Assembly: GCA_021850555.1 (NCBI GenBank)
Contig: JAJZLX010000646.1
Span: forward strand, 1-18,713
Direction: 5' to 3'
Length of the DNA stretch: 18,713 nt
Source: Pseudomonadota bacterium
GTDB taxonomy: Bacteria; Pseudomonadota; Gammaproteobacteria; Steroidobacterales; Steroidobacteraceae
Positions 1 to 5,359 of the stretch are shown piece after piece. The notes under the pieces are model-generated. The model had not been told where the DNA came from and did no database searches. It worked only from the letters and a program-made list of their open reading frames with translations. The stretch's first letter is position 1, and each line of letters begins with the position of its first letter. Both the position numbers and the translations under genes were made by a program.

Positions 1-1
1 A

Positions 2-211
2 CCGCGTGCGCAAAAGCGCGTTTCCGGGTTCCAGACCGGCGATCTGGCCGAGCTGAAATGTCTCGCCGGAAAATCGGCTGGCACCCACGTTGGACGCATC
101 AGCATCCGCAGTCGCGGCTGGTTCGTGCTGGACATGCACGACCGCCCGGCGCGAGAGTTTCGTCTGCTCCAACGGGCGGACGGTTACGCCTACACGGCGG
201 CGACGGCATGA
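2..211 (+). CDS. iscB: IscB-type RNA-guided endonuclease, C-terminal fragment (5' end outside window)
   Basis: Open frame from the window edge to TGA at 209-211, about 69 codons. The translation holds the typical C-terminal IscB signatures: GFQTGD, then AGTHVGR, then the ending RLLQRADGYAY. IscB proteins are IS200/IS605-associated, RNA-guided nickase/nuclease relatives of Cas9 with split RuvC and HNH domains. This part corresponds to the region after RuvC-III that contacts guide RNA and target-adjacent DNA; the catalytic domains and any upstream omega-RNA lie outside the window. The frame starts without a Met because it is cut by the window edge. The gene points straight at the CRISPR array 132 bp downstream. 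Family identity rests on recalled motif similarity; whether the full gene is intact cannot be seen. Confidence 0.82.
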   Translation, partial: PRAQKRVSGFQTGDLAELKCLAGKSAGTHVGRISIRSRGWFVLDMHDRPAREFRLLQRADGYAYTAATA

Positions 212-343
212 AGATCACGCCGGCACGTCCGTTCGCGGATCGGGCAACGCGTGAGTCGAAGCTGGCCCGTTCTGGCGCTGCCCATGACTCAGGGCCGGCG
301 GGTCGCAGCCCGTCCATGGGCTGCTTCGTGGGTTAAAGGAAGG
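212..343 (+). ncRNA. Structured intergenic segment between iscB and the CRISPR array; candidate guide-scaffold RNA or array leader
   Basis: No coding frame looks convincing here. TGAGTC (252-257) can pair with GACTCA (286-291), while GCTGGCCC (261-268) can pair with GGGCCGGC (292-299, one G-U). The two helices interleave, so a pseudoknot is possible. A separate hairpin pairs GCAGCCC (305-311) with GGGCTGC (318-324). The segment is GC-rich, unlike the AT-rich leaders usual for type I arrays. It ends in GGAAGG, the same six bases that end each CRISPR repeat. By analogy with IscB omega-RNAs, which are structured and contain pseudoknots, it could be a guide scaffold; it could also be only a spacer or leader. 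Confidence 0.35.
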
Positions 344-619
344 GTTTTCCCCACATGCGTGGGGACGGAAGGCACGTGAGCCACATCAGCCAGCATCCGC
401 CGCTCGTTTTCCCCACATGCGTGGGGACGGAAGGGCGCATCGCGACGCGGCGAGGATGTGGGAGGGCGTTTTCCCCACATGCGTGGGGACGGAAGGAGCA
501 GGCGGCTCACTTTGTAGATCAGAAACGCCGTTTTCCCCACATGCGTGGGGACGGAAGGTCATTGCGCTCGGTCGCGTCCTCGGCGGTGAAGTTTTCCCCA
601 CATGCGTGGGGACGGAAGG
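344..619 (+). CRISPR. CRISPR array, five identical 29-bp repeats and four spacers
   Basis: Repeats at 344-372, 406-434, 468-496, 530-558 and 591-619 are identical over 29 bp. They begin GTTTTCCCCACATGC and end GGGGACGGAAGG. Each contains the near-palindrome CCCCAC-ATGC-GTGGGG. Spacers are 373-405, 435-467, 497-529 (33 bp each) and 559-590 (32 bp), all different. Repeat and spacer sizes resemble type I-E, but the 3' handle GACGGAAGG departs from the usual GATGAACCG. No cas gene lies within 18 kb to the right; iscB lies just left. The terminator at the right end and the direction of iscB both indicate transcription on the plus strand. Confidence 0.95.
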
Positions 620-647
620 GGGCTCGAGCTGCGAGTCCCATTTTTTT
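620..647 (+). terminator. Rho-independent terminator ending the CRISPR transcript
   Basis: GGGCTCG (620-626) pairs with CGAG-T-CCC (632-639, one bulged T) and is followed by A and seven Ts (641-647). It starts one base after the last repeat, so a plus-strand precursor crRNA would end here. Confidence 0.7.
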
Positions 648-660
648 GGCAGGGTGGTCG

Positions 661-681
661 CTATAGGGAAGCAGGTCCCTA
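661..681 (+). promoter_or_regulatory. Copy 1 of a recurrent CTATAG...AGCAGGTC motif
   Basis: CTATAG at 661-666 followed by AGCAGGTCCCTA. Related copies occur at 4444-4461 and 8775-8793. Here AGGGA (665-669) and TCCCT (676-680) can form a small hairpin, and a second one (TCGGG 683-687 with CCCGA 693-697) covers the likely ribosome site of the gene starting at 699. The motif lies 18-38 bp upstream of that start. Its role as promoter or regulator is inferred from recurrence and position. Confidence 0.35.
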
Positions 682-698
682 TTCGGGAGATACCCGAA

Positions 699-845
699 AT
701 GTTCAAGTTCAAAGCACGGGCTGAAAATGGTGAGGTCCTCGAAGGCGAAGTCCAGGCGCTGGATTCCGCGCAGACCCTGATCGAGGTGCGGTGGCTCGTC
801 GGTCCGCGTGCCGTCGTCCTTCAGCTTTGGCAGGTGCGAGGATGA
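699..845 (+). CDS. Small hypothetical protein (48 aa)
   Basis: ATG 699 to TGA 843-845. The protein (MFKFKARAENGEVLEGEV...) has alternating charged and hydrophobic residues suggesting a small beta-rich domain; no known family is recognised. GGGAG at 685-689 is a plausible ribosome site, but it sits in a small hairpin (683-697), which could limit translation. The stop overlaps the next gene's start in an ATGA arrangement (842-845), the usual mark of translational coupling. It is the first gene after the CRISPR terminator, so it probably has its own promoter near the CTATAG motif at 661. The neat overlap supports it being real. Confidence 0.55.
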   Translation: MFKFKARAENGEVLEGEVQALDSAQTLIEVRWLVGPRAVVLQLWQVRG

Positions 846-1069
846 GCCGCGTAACGTTCGACAACTTTGCCGAGGCGCTCGAGTACTACCGGAACGATGC
901 GGACATCAACTACCCGGCCACGGTAGAGATCGACGAGATCGCGCGCACAGCCACCCTTCGTACCTGCACGGCAGAGCTTCCGTTCAACGATGCGCACGTG
1001 GTGATCTGGCCGGCCAAGAACTGGCGCGGTGAGGTGGAGCCCGGGCGAGTGTGGGCGGAGGAATACTGA
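842..1069 (+). CDS. Small hypothetical protein (75 aa)
   Basis: ATG 842 (ATGA overlap with the upstream 48-aa gene) to TGA 1067-1069. An in-frame GTG/ATG further upstream exists, but the overlap and the N-terminus MSRVTFDNFAEALEYY favour 842. The protein is acidic, rich in aromatic residues (AEALEYYRND, HVVIWPAKNW, GRVWAEEY) and has no membrane segment; it looks like a small soluble domain. No known family is recognised. It is followed directly by a strong hairpin terminator, so the two small genes form a closed two-gene unit between the CRISPR array and the SLOG/nuclease operon. Small acidic proteins of this kind are common on mobile elements, but no function is claimed. Confidence 0.6.
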   Translation: MSRVTFDNFAEALEYYRNDADINYPATVEIDEIARTATLRTCTAELPFNDAHVVIWPAKNWRGEVEPGRVWAEEY

Positions 1070-1077
1070 GTATCAAC

Positions 1078-1108
1078 GCGCCCGGGCTTTCCCGGGCGCT
1101 CTCTTTCG
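1078..1108 (+). terminator. Rho-independent terminator after the two small genes
   Basis: GCGCCCGGG (1078-1086), loop CTTT, CCCGGGCGC (1091-1099): a perfect 9-bp GC stem followed by the pyrimidine tract TCTCTTTC. It begins 8 bp after the stop at 1069. Confidence 0.75.
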
Positions 1109-1165
1109 CCCGCCGCGTTTCCGAATGCGCTTCGGCAACCTGTCAGGCGGCATTCAGCAGGCAGA

Positions 1166-1176
1166 GATAAAATTGA
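1166..1176 (+). promoter_or_regulatory. -10-like GATAAAATTGA element upstream of the SLOG/nuclease operon
   Basis: TAAAAT at 1168-1173 is a near-consensus -10 hexamer. The 11-base core GATAAAATTGA recurs at 7447-7457, and GATAAAAT at 4698-4705. No convincing -35 hexamer is seen at 17 bp, so an activator may be needed or the match is chance. A start near 1180 would give a leader of about 30 nt to TTG 1209. Confidence 0.35.
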
Positions 1177-1208
1177 GCGTAGGGTCTGGCACACTGGAAG
1201 GAGGAGAG

Positions 1209-1871
1209 TTGGACTGCTCAGTGACACATTACCCGGCCGGCCCGCGGGTGCTGGTGTGCGGTGGGTCAGATTACGCCGATCGTACGCAGGTGCTGTTTGA
1301 ACTAGACAAGCTCAAGCCCTCGGCGGTCATCCACGAGACGGCGCCAGCAGGCCATATCGGGGCCGCGGCGCTCGCGGCGGCGTGGTGCGGTGTCGAGGGG
1401 ATTACCAGCGACTCCAGCTACACGGTCGACGGGATCGACATCGTGCTCGCTTTCCCTGGCGCGGATAAAAAAGCCACCGCTGAGCTCGCCGAGCAGCTTG
1501 CCGCTCCGATCAAGCACGTAGCCCCTTACACCCGCGTCGTGCACTGCAGGCGCCATCCCTACAATGTCTATGGCGGTCGGCCCGGCCCGTTCGGTAACCC
1601 CTTCAGCCACGATCTGGGTACGTGCGCGCGATACCGGGTCGCGTCCCGCGACGAGGCGATCGAGAAGCACGCGGAATGGTTTCTCTCGAACCCCGATCTC
1701 ATCGAGCGGGTCAAGCGCGAGATGACCGGCAAAGTGATTGGATGCTGGTGCGCGCCAAAGCGTTGTCACTGCGACATCTACGCACGTGTGTGCAACGAGG
1801 CGGCGGGGTTGATCGACACGACGGGCACGCACCCGGCGCTTACGGTACAGGAGTCGCTGTTTGAGCTCTAA
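1209..1871 (+). CDS. DUF2493 (SLOG-fold)-DUF4326 fusion protein
   Basis: The frame extends left to GTG 1029, but AAGGAGG (1198-1204) and the -10-like element at 1168 place the start at TTG 1209 (220 aa) or GTG 1221. The N-terminal half begins RVLVCGGSDYADR, matching DUF2493/YspA-like members of the SLOG nucleotide-binding superfamily. The C-terminal half carries DUF4326 signatures: VVHCRRHPYNVYGG, GPFGNPF, and a cysteine-rich GCWCAPKRCHCD. SLOG domains bind nucleotides or ADP-ribose-type ligands and serve as sensors in several defence systems; DUF4326 has no firm biochemical role that I know of. The CxC...CxC cluster might bind metal (inference). It is the first gene of a three-gene operon: its end overlaps the nuclease gene by 11 bp. 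Confidence 0.8.
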   Translation: MDCSVTHYPAGPRVLVCGGSDYADRTQVLFELDKLKPSAVIHETAPAGHIGAAALAAAWCGVEGITSDSSYTVDGIDIVLAFPGADKKATAELAEQLAAPIKHVAPYTRVVHCRRHPYNVYGGRPGPFGNPFSHDLGTCARYRVASRDEAIEKHAEWFLSNPDLIERVKREMTGKVIGCWCAPKRCHCDIYARVCNEAAGLIDTTGTHPALTVQESLFEL

Positions 1872-3003
1872 TGAGATTGAAGAGACGCCCTGGGCTACGG
1901 GCGCTCCTCGGCACTCGCTTACCGTGAGCGTGCTTGCCGCGGCCGCCGAGCACACGGACTGCTCCTTCTCGAATCTCGCCCTTGCGGGACGGGTGAACCT
2001 CGAGCAGCTCTTCGGCGGCACGCGCTACGAGCCCGACACCGGCGCCGATCCCCTGGCGATCAAGCGCGGCCGGCTGTTCGAGGAGATCCTGAAGAGGGAC
2101 GATTACGCCGAACTGCTGAATCTGCTGTACGAGCAGGATGCGGTTATGAGCGCGTTCGGCGCTGATGTGCGCATCGCGCGCCTACGGGATATCCCGGCGC
2201 CCGCCGGTCGCTCTGGGCTCGAAGTGCGCGCGGAGGCGACACGTCTGGAGCTCGGCAAGATCGCACGCAAGGCCTGGGATGCTCCGACTCTGATCGATGG
2301 GGCGGTAATTCGCGCGCGCATCGGTGGGGGCATCGCTTACTTCGAGGCCGACGGGCTCGCCGCGGCTTCGAACGGCGCATTGCACATCATCGAGGCGAAG
2401 TCCTTTCCGCTGATCGACGGGCGATGCGATCCAGTGAAGCTCGGCGCCGCGTGCGCCCAGGCCGGACTCTATGCGGCGCTCGTGCGCGCGCAGCTGGTCG
2501 AGGACCACCTGCCCCCCGAGACGGTCTCGGATACTGGGTTTATCGTCCTGCCGAAGAACACGCGCCTCGGACGGGCCGTCCTATTACGACAGAACCTCGG
2601 CTTTCACACCCGCCGTGCCGAGCGGCTGCTCTCGCTTGCGCATCTCGATGAGGCCGTGGTGAAGCGGATCGAGGGGCGCTCGTTCCCAGTCGCTGGCGTT
2701 GGCGCTACCGAGCGGATCGATACGCTTTCGCACCTGATGGACCAGGCCGGCACGCACTATTGCCCTGAGTGTCTTGAGCACTGCGCCGCTGCAAAGCTGT
2801 GTCGTGAGCGTGCGTACAATGCTGGTCGCCTGGCGATTCTCGGTGATCGTGCGGCCCGAGAAGTGAGTGGCATCGAGACATTCGAGCGGGTGCTCGAGCT
2901 TACCGCCGGTGCCGATCCCCTCGAGCACGAGCGGGAGAGTGCCCGCGAGCTGGTGCGGGCCCGTCGGCTCTATCGCAGAGTGCTCAAAGGAGCCGGGTCG
3001 TGA
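1861..3003 (+). CDS. Cas4/RecB-like PD-(D/E)XK nuclease with C-terminal Fe-S cysteines
   Basis: TTG start at 1861 with GGAG at 1850-1853, overlapping the upstream stop; 380 aa. PD-(D/E)XK motifs in order: an acidic helix GRLFEEIL (about 70-77), FEADG with D164, IIEAK with E178 and K180, and QAGLY (Q200, Y204), the Q-x3-Y helix typical of RecB/Cas4/AddB nucleases. Near the C-terminus the pattern C-x2-C-x3-C-x5-C (C301, C304, C308, C314), with C34 near the N-terminus, resembles the 4Fe-4S clasp of Cas4 and AddB. Expected activity is single-strand DNA exonuclease or endonuclease. The last codons overlap the next gene (GTGA at 3000-3003). It lies between a SLOG sensor and an unknown protein, and an SF1 helicase-like gene sits in the next operon. 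No Cas1 is nearby, so a role in spacer acquisition is not supported. Confidence 0.75.
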   Translation: MSSNEIEETPWATGAPRHSLTVSVLAAAAEHTDCSFSNLALAGRVNLEQLFGGTRYEPDTGADPLAIKRGRLFEEILKRDDYAELLNLLYEQDAVMSAFGADVRIARLRDIPAPAGRSGLEVRAEATRLELGKIARKAWDAPTLIDGAVIRARIGGGIAYFEADGLAAASNGALHIIEAKSFPLIDGRCDPVKLGAACAQAGLYAALVRAQLVEDHLPPETVSDTGFIVLPKNTRLGRAVLLRQNLGFHTRRAERLLSLAHLDEAVVKRIEGRSFPVAGVGATERIDTLSHLMDQAGTHYCPECLEHCAAAKLCRERAYNAGRLAILGDRAAREVSGIETFERVLELTAGADPLEHERESARELVRARRLYRRVLKGAGS

Positions 3004-4409
3004 GCCTGCAGGCGTTGCTTTCGTCCGCGGCGTATAAAAAGGGGCGGGCGGTGCGCAGCGCCTGCGTTCGACACCGTGCGATCGGGAGCGATCCGCTCTT
3101 TCTCGTGTCTTGGCAGAACGGATTTGACCCATTTGCCCCCGCCGCGATCGCGTTCGGACAGGCTCATGCGCCACCGGAACTGTTTCTCATCAGCGGCTCG
3201 CGCGAGCTGGACATCGAGACTCGTGAGTTCGCCGCCGCGGCGCAGCGCTTCTGCGATTTATTCGAGTCCTACGGGGCCGCGAGCAGCGCGATCAACTACC
3301 AGGGGCGCAAGCTCGAGGTGCCGGTATGGTTGCCCCAGGTGGTTATCGCGAACAGCGCGACGCTGCGGCTACTCTGGCGTATCGGGCGGCGCCTAGCGGG
3401 CATGCAGCACCCGAGTGTCGATCTTGCCGCTCTGCTGCGCCGCTTTGCCGCGCACCTTCTTTGGCTCGCCCGCCATGCCGACCTGCCGGGGCAGCAGATC
3501 GTGCTCTCGTGCACCGAATTCCTGAATGCGCACTATGTGAGCGCGATGAGTCCGCTCGAGCGCGAATCTCTCTTCGCACTCGATGCGTGGATCGCTCCGC
3601 CTGCGCGTATGCGGGGATTCGATGCGGCCGTTGCGGCCGAGCGATTCTCTGCCGGCCCCCAGCCGAAGCCTGAGGATGCCCAGACAGCGGCGCGGCTCTT
3701 CGCGGCGCTCGAGGGGGCGCGCAAGGCCGGTCCTGTTGAATCCGGTGGGGAGGCCGGTGCGATCAAGGAGTTGCGCGATTTTTATCTCGGGCTCACCGAG
3801 CCAGTCTGGATGCTGCTGCTCAAGACCGTGCGGCGCGAACGGGAGATCCCGCCCGCCGAGCATCTCACCCGCCGGATCGAGCGGGACCGGATCGCCTACG
3901 GACTGCACCTCGAAGGAATCGAGCGGGCGGTGGCCGATCCACGCGGGATCCGCTTTCTCGAGAACGCGCGCGCCGCGGCGCTCAGATGCGATGAGCTCGA
4001 GCGGTCTGCTGCACTCCTGGAAGTCGAAGAGGCGATCGACGACCCACTGAAGATGCTCCCGCGAGTGCTCAGCGGGGAGGCAATCGAAGGCGAGGTGCTC
4101 GCCTGCGCGGTGAGCAAGACGGATGGGGCCACAGTGGTGCTGCGCACCGAAGAACAATGCGGGATGCCCCCAGGGCTCGAGCTCTGGTGGAGCGGCGCGC
4201 CAGTCGGGCGAGGGTGGTCAATTGAGCATATCGAGGCAAGCGGGACCGGCTCGAAGGTGACTCTCGTGCAGCCCTCCCGCAAAGATCCGGCGGGTTGCCC
4301 TGGCCTCGGCGCGCGAGCGGTATTCTCGCCGCTTCATCTCGATGATCACCTGTACCTCAAGCTTTCCTTGCCCGCCCACACGCCCTGGACCCACCGTCCG
4401 GCGGCTTGA
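3000..4409 (+). CDS. Unrecognised 469-aa protein, third gene of the SLOG-nuclease operon
   Basis: GTG 3000 overlaps the nuclease stop (GTGA) and is preceded by AAAGGAG at 2987-2993, so coupled translation is likely. I do not recognise a family. The N-terminal third has hydrophobic strands and helices (DPLFLVSWQNGFDPF, PPELFLISGSRELD); the middle is helical and charged (RRIERDRIAYGLHLEG, ERSAALLEVEEAID); the C-terminus looks beta-rich (EGEVLACAVSKTDGATVVLR, GSKVTLVQPS), possibly a small barrel or binding domain. There is no signal peptide, membrane segment, Walker A or obvious zinc site. Its obligate-looking coupling to the Cas4-like nuclease suggests a partner or specificity subunit (inference). 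The transcript probably ends at the terminator at 4547-4576. Confidence 0.85.
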   Translation: MSLQALLSSAAYKKGRAVRSACVRHRAIGSDPLFLVSWQNGFDPFAPAAIAFGQAHAPPELFLISGSRELDIETREFAAAAQRFCDLFESYGAASSAINYQGRKLEVPVWLPQVVIANSATLRLLWRIGRRLAGMQHPSVDLAALLRRFAAHLLWLARHADLPGQQIVLSCTEFLNAHYVSAMSPLERESLFALDAWIAPPARMRGFDAAVAAERFSAGPQPKPEDAQTAARLFAALEGARKAGPVESGGEAGAIKELRDFYLGLTEPVWMLLLKTVRREREIPPAEHLTRRIERDRIAYGLHLEGIERAVADPRGIRFLENARAAALRCDELERSAALLEVEEAIDDPLKMLPRVLSGEAIEGEVLACAVSKTDGATVVLRTEEQCGMPPGLELWWSGAPVGRGWSIEHIEASGTGSKVTLVQPSRKDPAGCPGLGARAVFSPLHLDDHLYLKLSLPAHTPWTHRPAA

Positions 4410-4546
4410 AAAAAATATTTTCTCAGATTTTTCCCGCGCATTTTTCCTATAGACGAGTAGGGCGTGATTCCACCACCCCCGGTGGCGCCTTGGGGCGGCA
4501 GCGCGGACCCTCCGCGCGCCGCGCCTGTACTGCCCGGTTTGGGCTT
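4410..4546 (+). other. Intergenic segment with CTATAG motif copy 2 and hairpins; possible small RNA
   Basis: After the stop at 4409 comes an AT-rich stretch, then TTCCTATAGAC-GAGTAGG (4444-4461), a near copy of the motif at 8775-8793. A hairpin CCACC-N6-GGTGG follows (about 4470-4485), then GC-rich sequence able to fold (GCGCGGACC...CCGCGCGCCGCGC) up to the terminator at 4547. No open frame of note. It is either the 3' end of the upstream operon mRNA or a separate RNA of about 110-130 nt starting near the motif. Confidence 0.3.
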
Positions 4547-4576
4547 CCGGCCGATGTAAGTCGGCCGGTTTTTTTT
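4547..4576 (+). terminator. Strong rho-independent terminator
   Basis: CCGGCCGA (4547-4554), loop TGTAAG, TCGGCCGG (4561-4568), then eight Ts (4569-4576). Perfect 8-bp stem. Separates the SLOG-nuclease operon from the HTH-helicase operon. Confidence 0.9.
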
Positions 4577-4590
4577 GGATAAACACCAAA

Positions 4591-4630
4591 TTACTTCGAG
4601 TCATTCACAGTTTTGCTCGTTTTACTTCGA
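4591..4630. repeat. 9-bp direct repeat TTACTTCGA, 31 bp apart
   Basis: TTACTTCGA at 4591-4599 and again at 4622-4630. Spacing of 31 bp is about three helical turns, which would place both copies on the same DNA face. They lie 47-86 bp upstream of the -35 of the HTH-gene promoter, a position suited to activator or repressor binding (inference). Confidence 0.4.
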
Positions 4631-4676
4631 TACAACGGGGAATCCACCTTCCGCGCTCTTTGTCAATGGAGACGTG

Positions 4677-4711
4677 TTGACGTTTTATCCTGTCCGGGAT
4701 AAAATATAAAT
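4677..4711 (+). promoter_or_regulatory. Sigma70-type promoter with palindromic operator in the spacer; leaderless start
   Basis: -35 TTGACG (4677-4682), 17-bp spacer, -10 TAAAAT (4700-4705). The palindrome TTTTATCC-N6-GGATAAAA (4683-4690, 4697-4704) fills the spacer and overlaps the -10, so a bound protein would block RNA polymerase. The ATG at 4712 is seven bases after the -10, where transcription normally starts, so the mRNA is predicted to have no leader. The HTH protein encoded directly downstream is a candidate autorepressor. Confidence 0.8.
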
Positions 4712-5086
4712 ATGGACGTTGATATCCTAGCAACGAAAGACCGGCGCAGACCGGCAGAGGGTGAGAAGTTGAACGGACGATCAGGTAGGAGACGGAGACT
4801 GACGGAGGAAGAGGGTCAGCGATTGCGGGAGGAGTATCTCTACGGGCAGGCGCTCGCCGCGGAAGCGCAGCAATTCTCTCCGAAGGTCCTTGCGGCCAAG
4901 TACGATATCGCCCCGACCACCGTCTACGACTACATCGAGCTGCGGCACAAGGGCGAACCCGGATACGAGCTCATCAGGGAAGGCCTCCGCGAGACCGTCG
5001 CTCGTGCGCGCGCTGGCGCAGCCGTCCAGACGCGATGCGATCTGGAGAGCGGCAGCGACGTTTCGTTGCTCGCAAATGCGTCTTGA
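4712..5086 (+). CDS. Small HTH DNA-binding protein, probable autoregulator
   Basis: ATG 4712 to TGA 5084-5086, 124 aa. The promoter predicts transcription from the A of this ATG, so there is no ribosome site; an alternative start is TTG 4769 preceded by GAGG. The N-terminus is very basic (GRSGRRRRL). Residues about 56-78 (SPKVLAAKYDIAPTTVYDYI) look like a helix-turn-helix with the second helix TTVYDYI for recognition. The rest is helical and charged. No precise family is recognised. As first gene of an operon whose promoter holds a palindrome, it is likely to control that operon, and perhaps the similar sites at 1166 and 7447 (inference). The stop overlaps the next ATG (TGATG, 5084-5088). Confidence 0.75.
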   Translation: MDVDILATKDRRRPAEGEKLNGRSGRRRRLTEEEGQRLREEYLYGQALAAEAQQFSPKVLAAKYDIAPTTVYDYIELRHKGEPGYELIREGLRETVARARAGAAVQTRCDLESGSDVSLLANAS

Positions 5087-5220
5087 TGGCTGCTGCGGGA
5101 AAGGCGCCAGGGCACGGGAGCGGGACTGTGACGGCCGACTCGCAGAAGAACGTCTCGCGCCGGGTGCAGACGATCATGAAAGTGGTCGACCGGGAAGGCG
5201 CGCCGCGGTATCAATGCTGA
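5086..5220 (+). CDS. Small hypothetical protein (44 aa), possibly 5' part of a frameshifted gene
   Basis: ATG 5086 overlaps the HTH gene stop (TGATG); TGA 5218-5220. It encodes a small basic peptide (…KNVSRRVQTIMKVVDREGAP…). No recognisable domain and no strong ribosome site; expression would rely on coupling. The following coding-like sequence is in the +1 frame, open from 5180 to 5359 but lacking a usual start before 5249. The two pieces together would make one protein of about 90 residues if a +1 shift occurred between about 5180 and 5215. It may be a real short gene, a natural frameshift mutation or a sequencing error. Confidence 0.45.
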   Translation: MAAAGKAPGHGSGTVTADSQKNVSRRVQTIMKVVDREGAPRYQC

Positions 5221-5248
5221 TGCGGCCTGGCGCCACCTGCGGGCGATT

Positions 5249-5359
5249 ATGGCGAGCTGGGACCCGGGGATTGCTCGACCCCAGCACGTGCACAAGATCG
5301 TGGGCGTGGCGTACCTAATGTCGCTCTGGTTCGACCTTCCGCGGGCAAGTCGCGGATGA
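5249..5359 (+). CDS. Short reading frame (36 aa or longer), possible 3' part of the frameshifted gene
   Basis: In the frame open from 5180, the only usual start is ATG 5249; the stop TGA 5357-5359 overlaps the next start in an ATGA arrangement, which is strong evidence that this frame is translated. Residues upstream of the ATG in the same frame (NADAAWRHLRAI) also look coding, so the true N-terminus probably lies further left, either by a rare start or by joining to the frame that begins at 5086. The peptide contains PQHVHKIVGVAYLMSLWF, which could form an amphipathic or weakly hydrophobic helix. No family recognised. Confidence 0.45.
   Translation: MASWDPGIARPQHVHKIVGVAYLMSLWFDLPRASRG

Noticed and set aside
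344..619. Complete type I-E CRISPR-Cas system
   Set aside because: Only the array is present; no cas gene is found in the window. The Cas4-like nuclease has no Cas1 partner and type I-E systems do not normally have Cas4.
655..670. CTATAGGG resembling the core of a T7 promoter
   Set aside because: The upstream half of a T7 promoter is absent and no phage-type RNA polymerase gene is visible.
289..712. Several overlapping reading frames across the array, with repeated peptides such as SPHAWGRK and VPTHVGKT
   Set aside because: The repeated peptides are translations of the CRISPR repeats, a known source of false proteins.
1029..1208. N-terminal extension of the SLOG-DUF4326 gene to GTG 1029 or ATG 1124
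   Set aside because: The extension crosses the upstream terminator and the -10-like element and has no ribosome site.
3393..4157. 254-codon minus-strand frame in the 469-aa gene
   Set aside because: Plus-strand gene is supported by coupling and ribosome site; this frame has neither.
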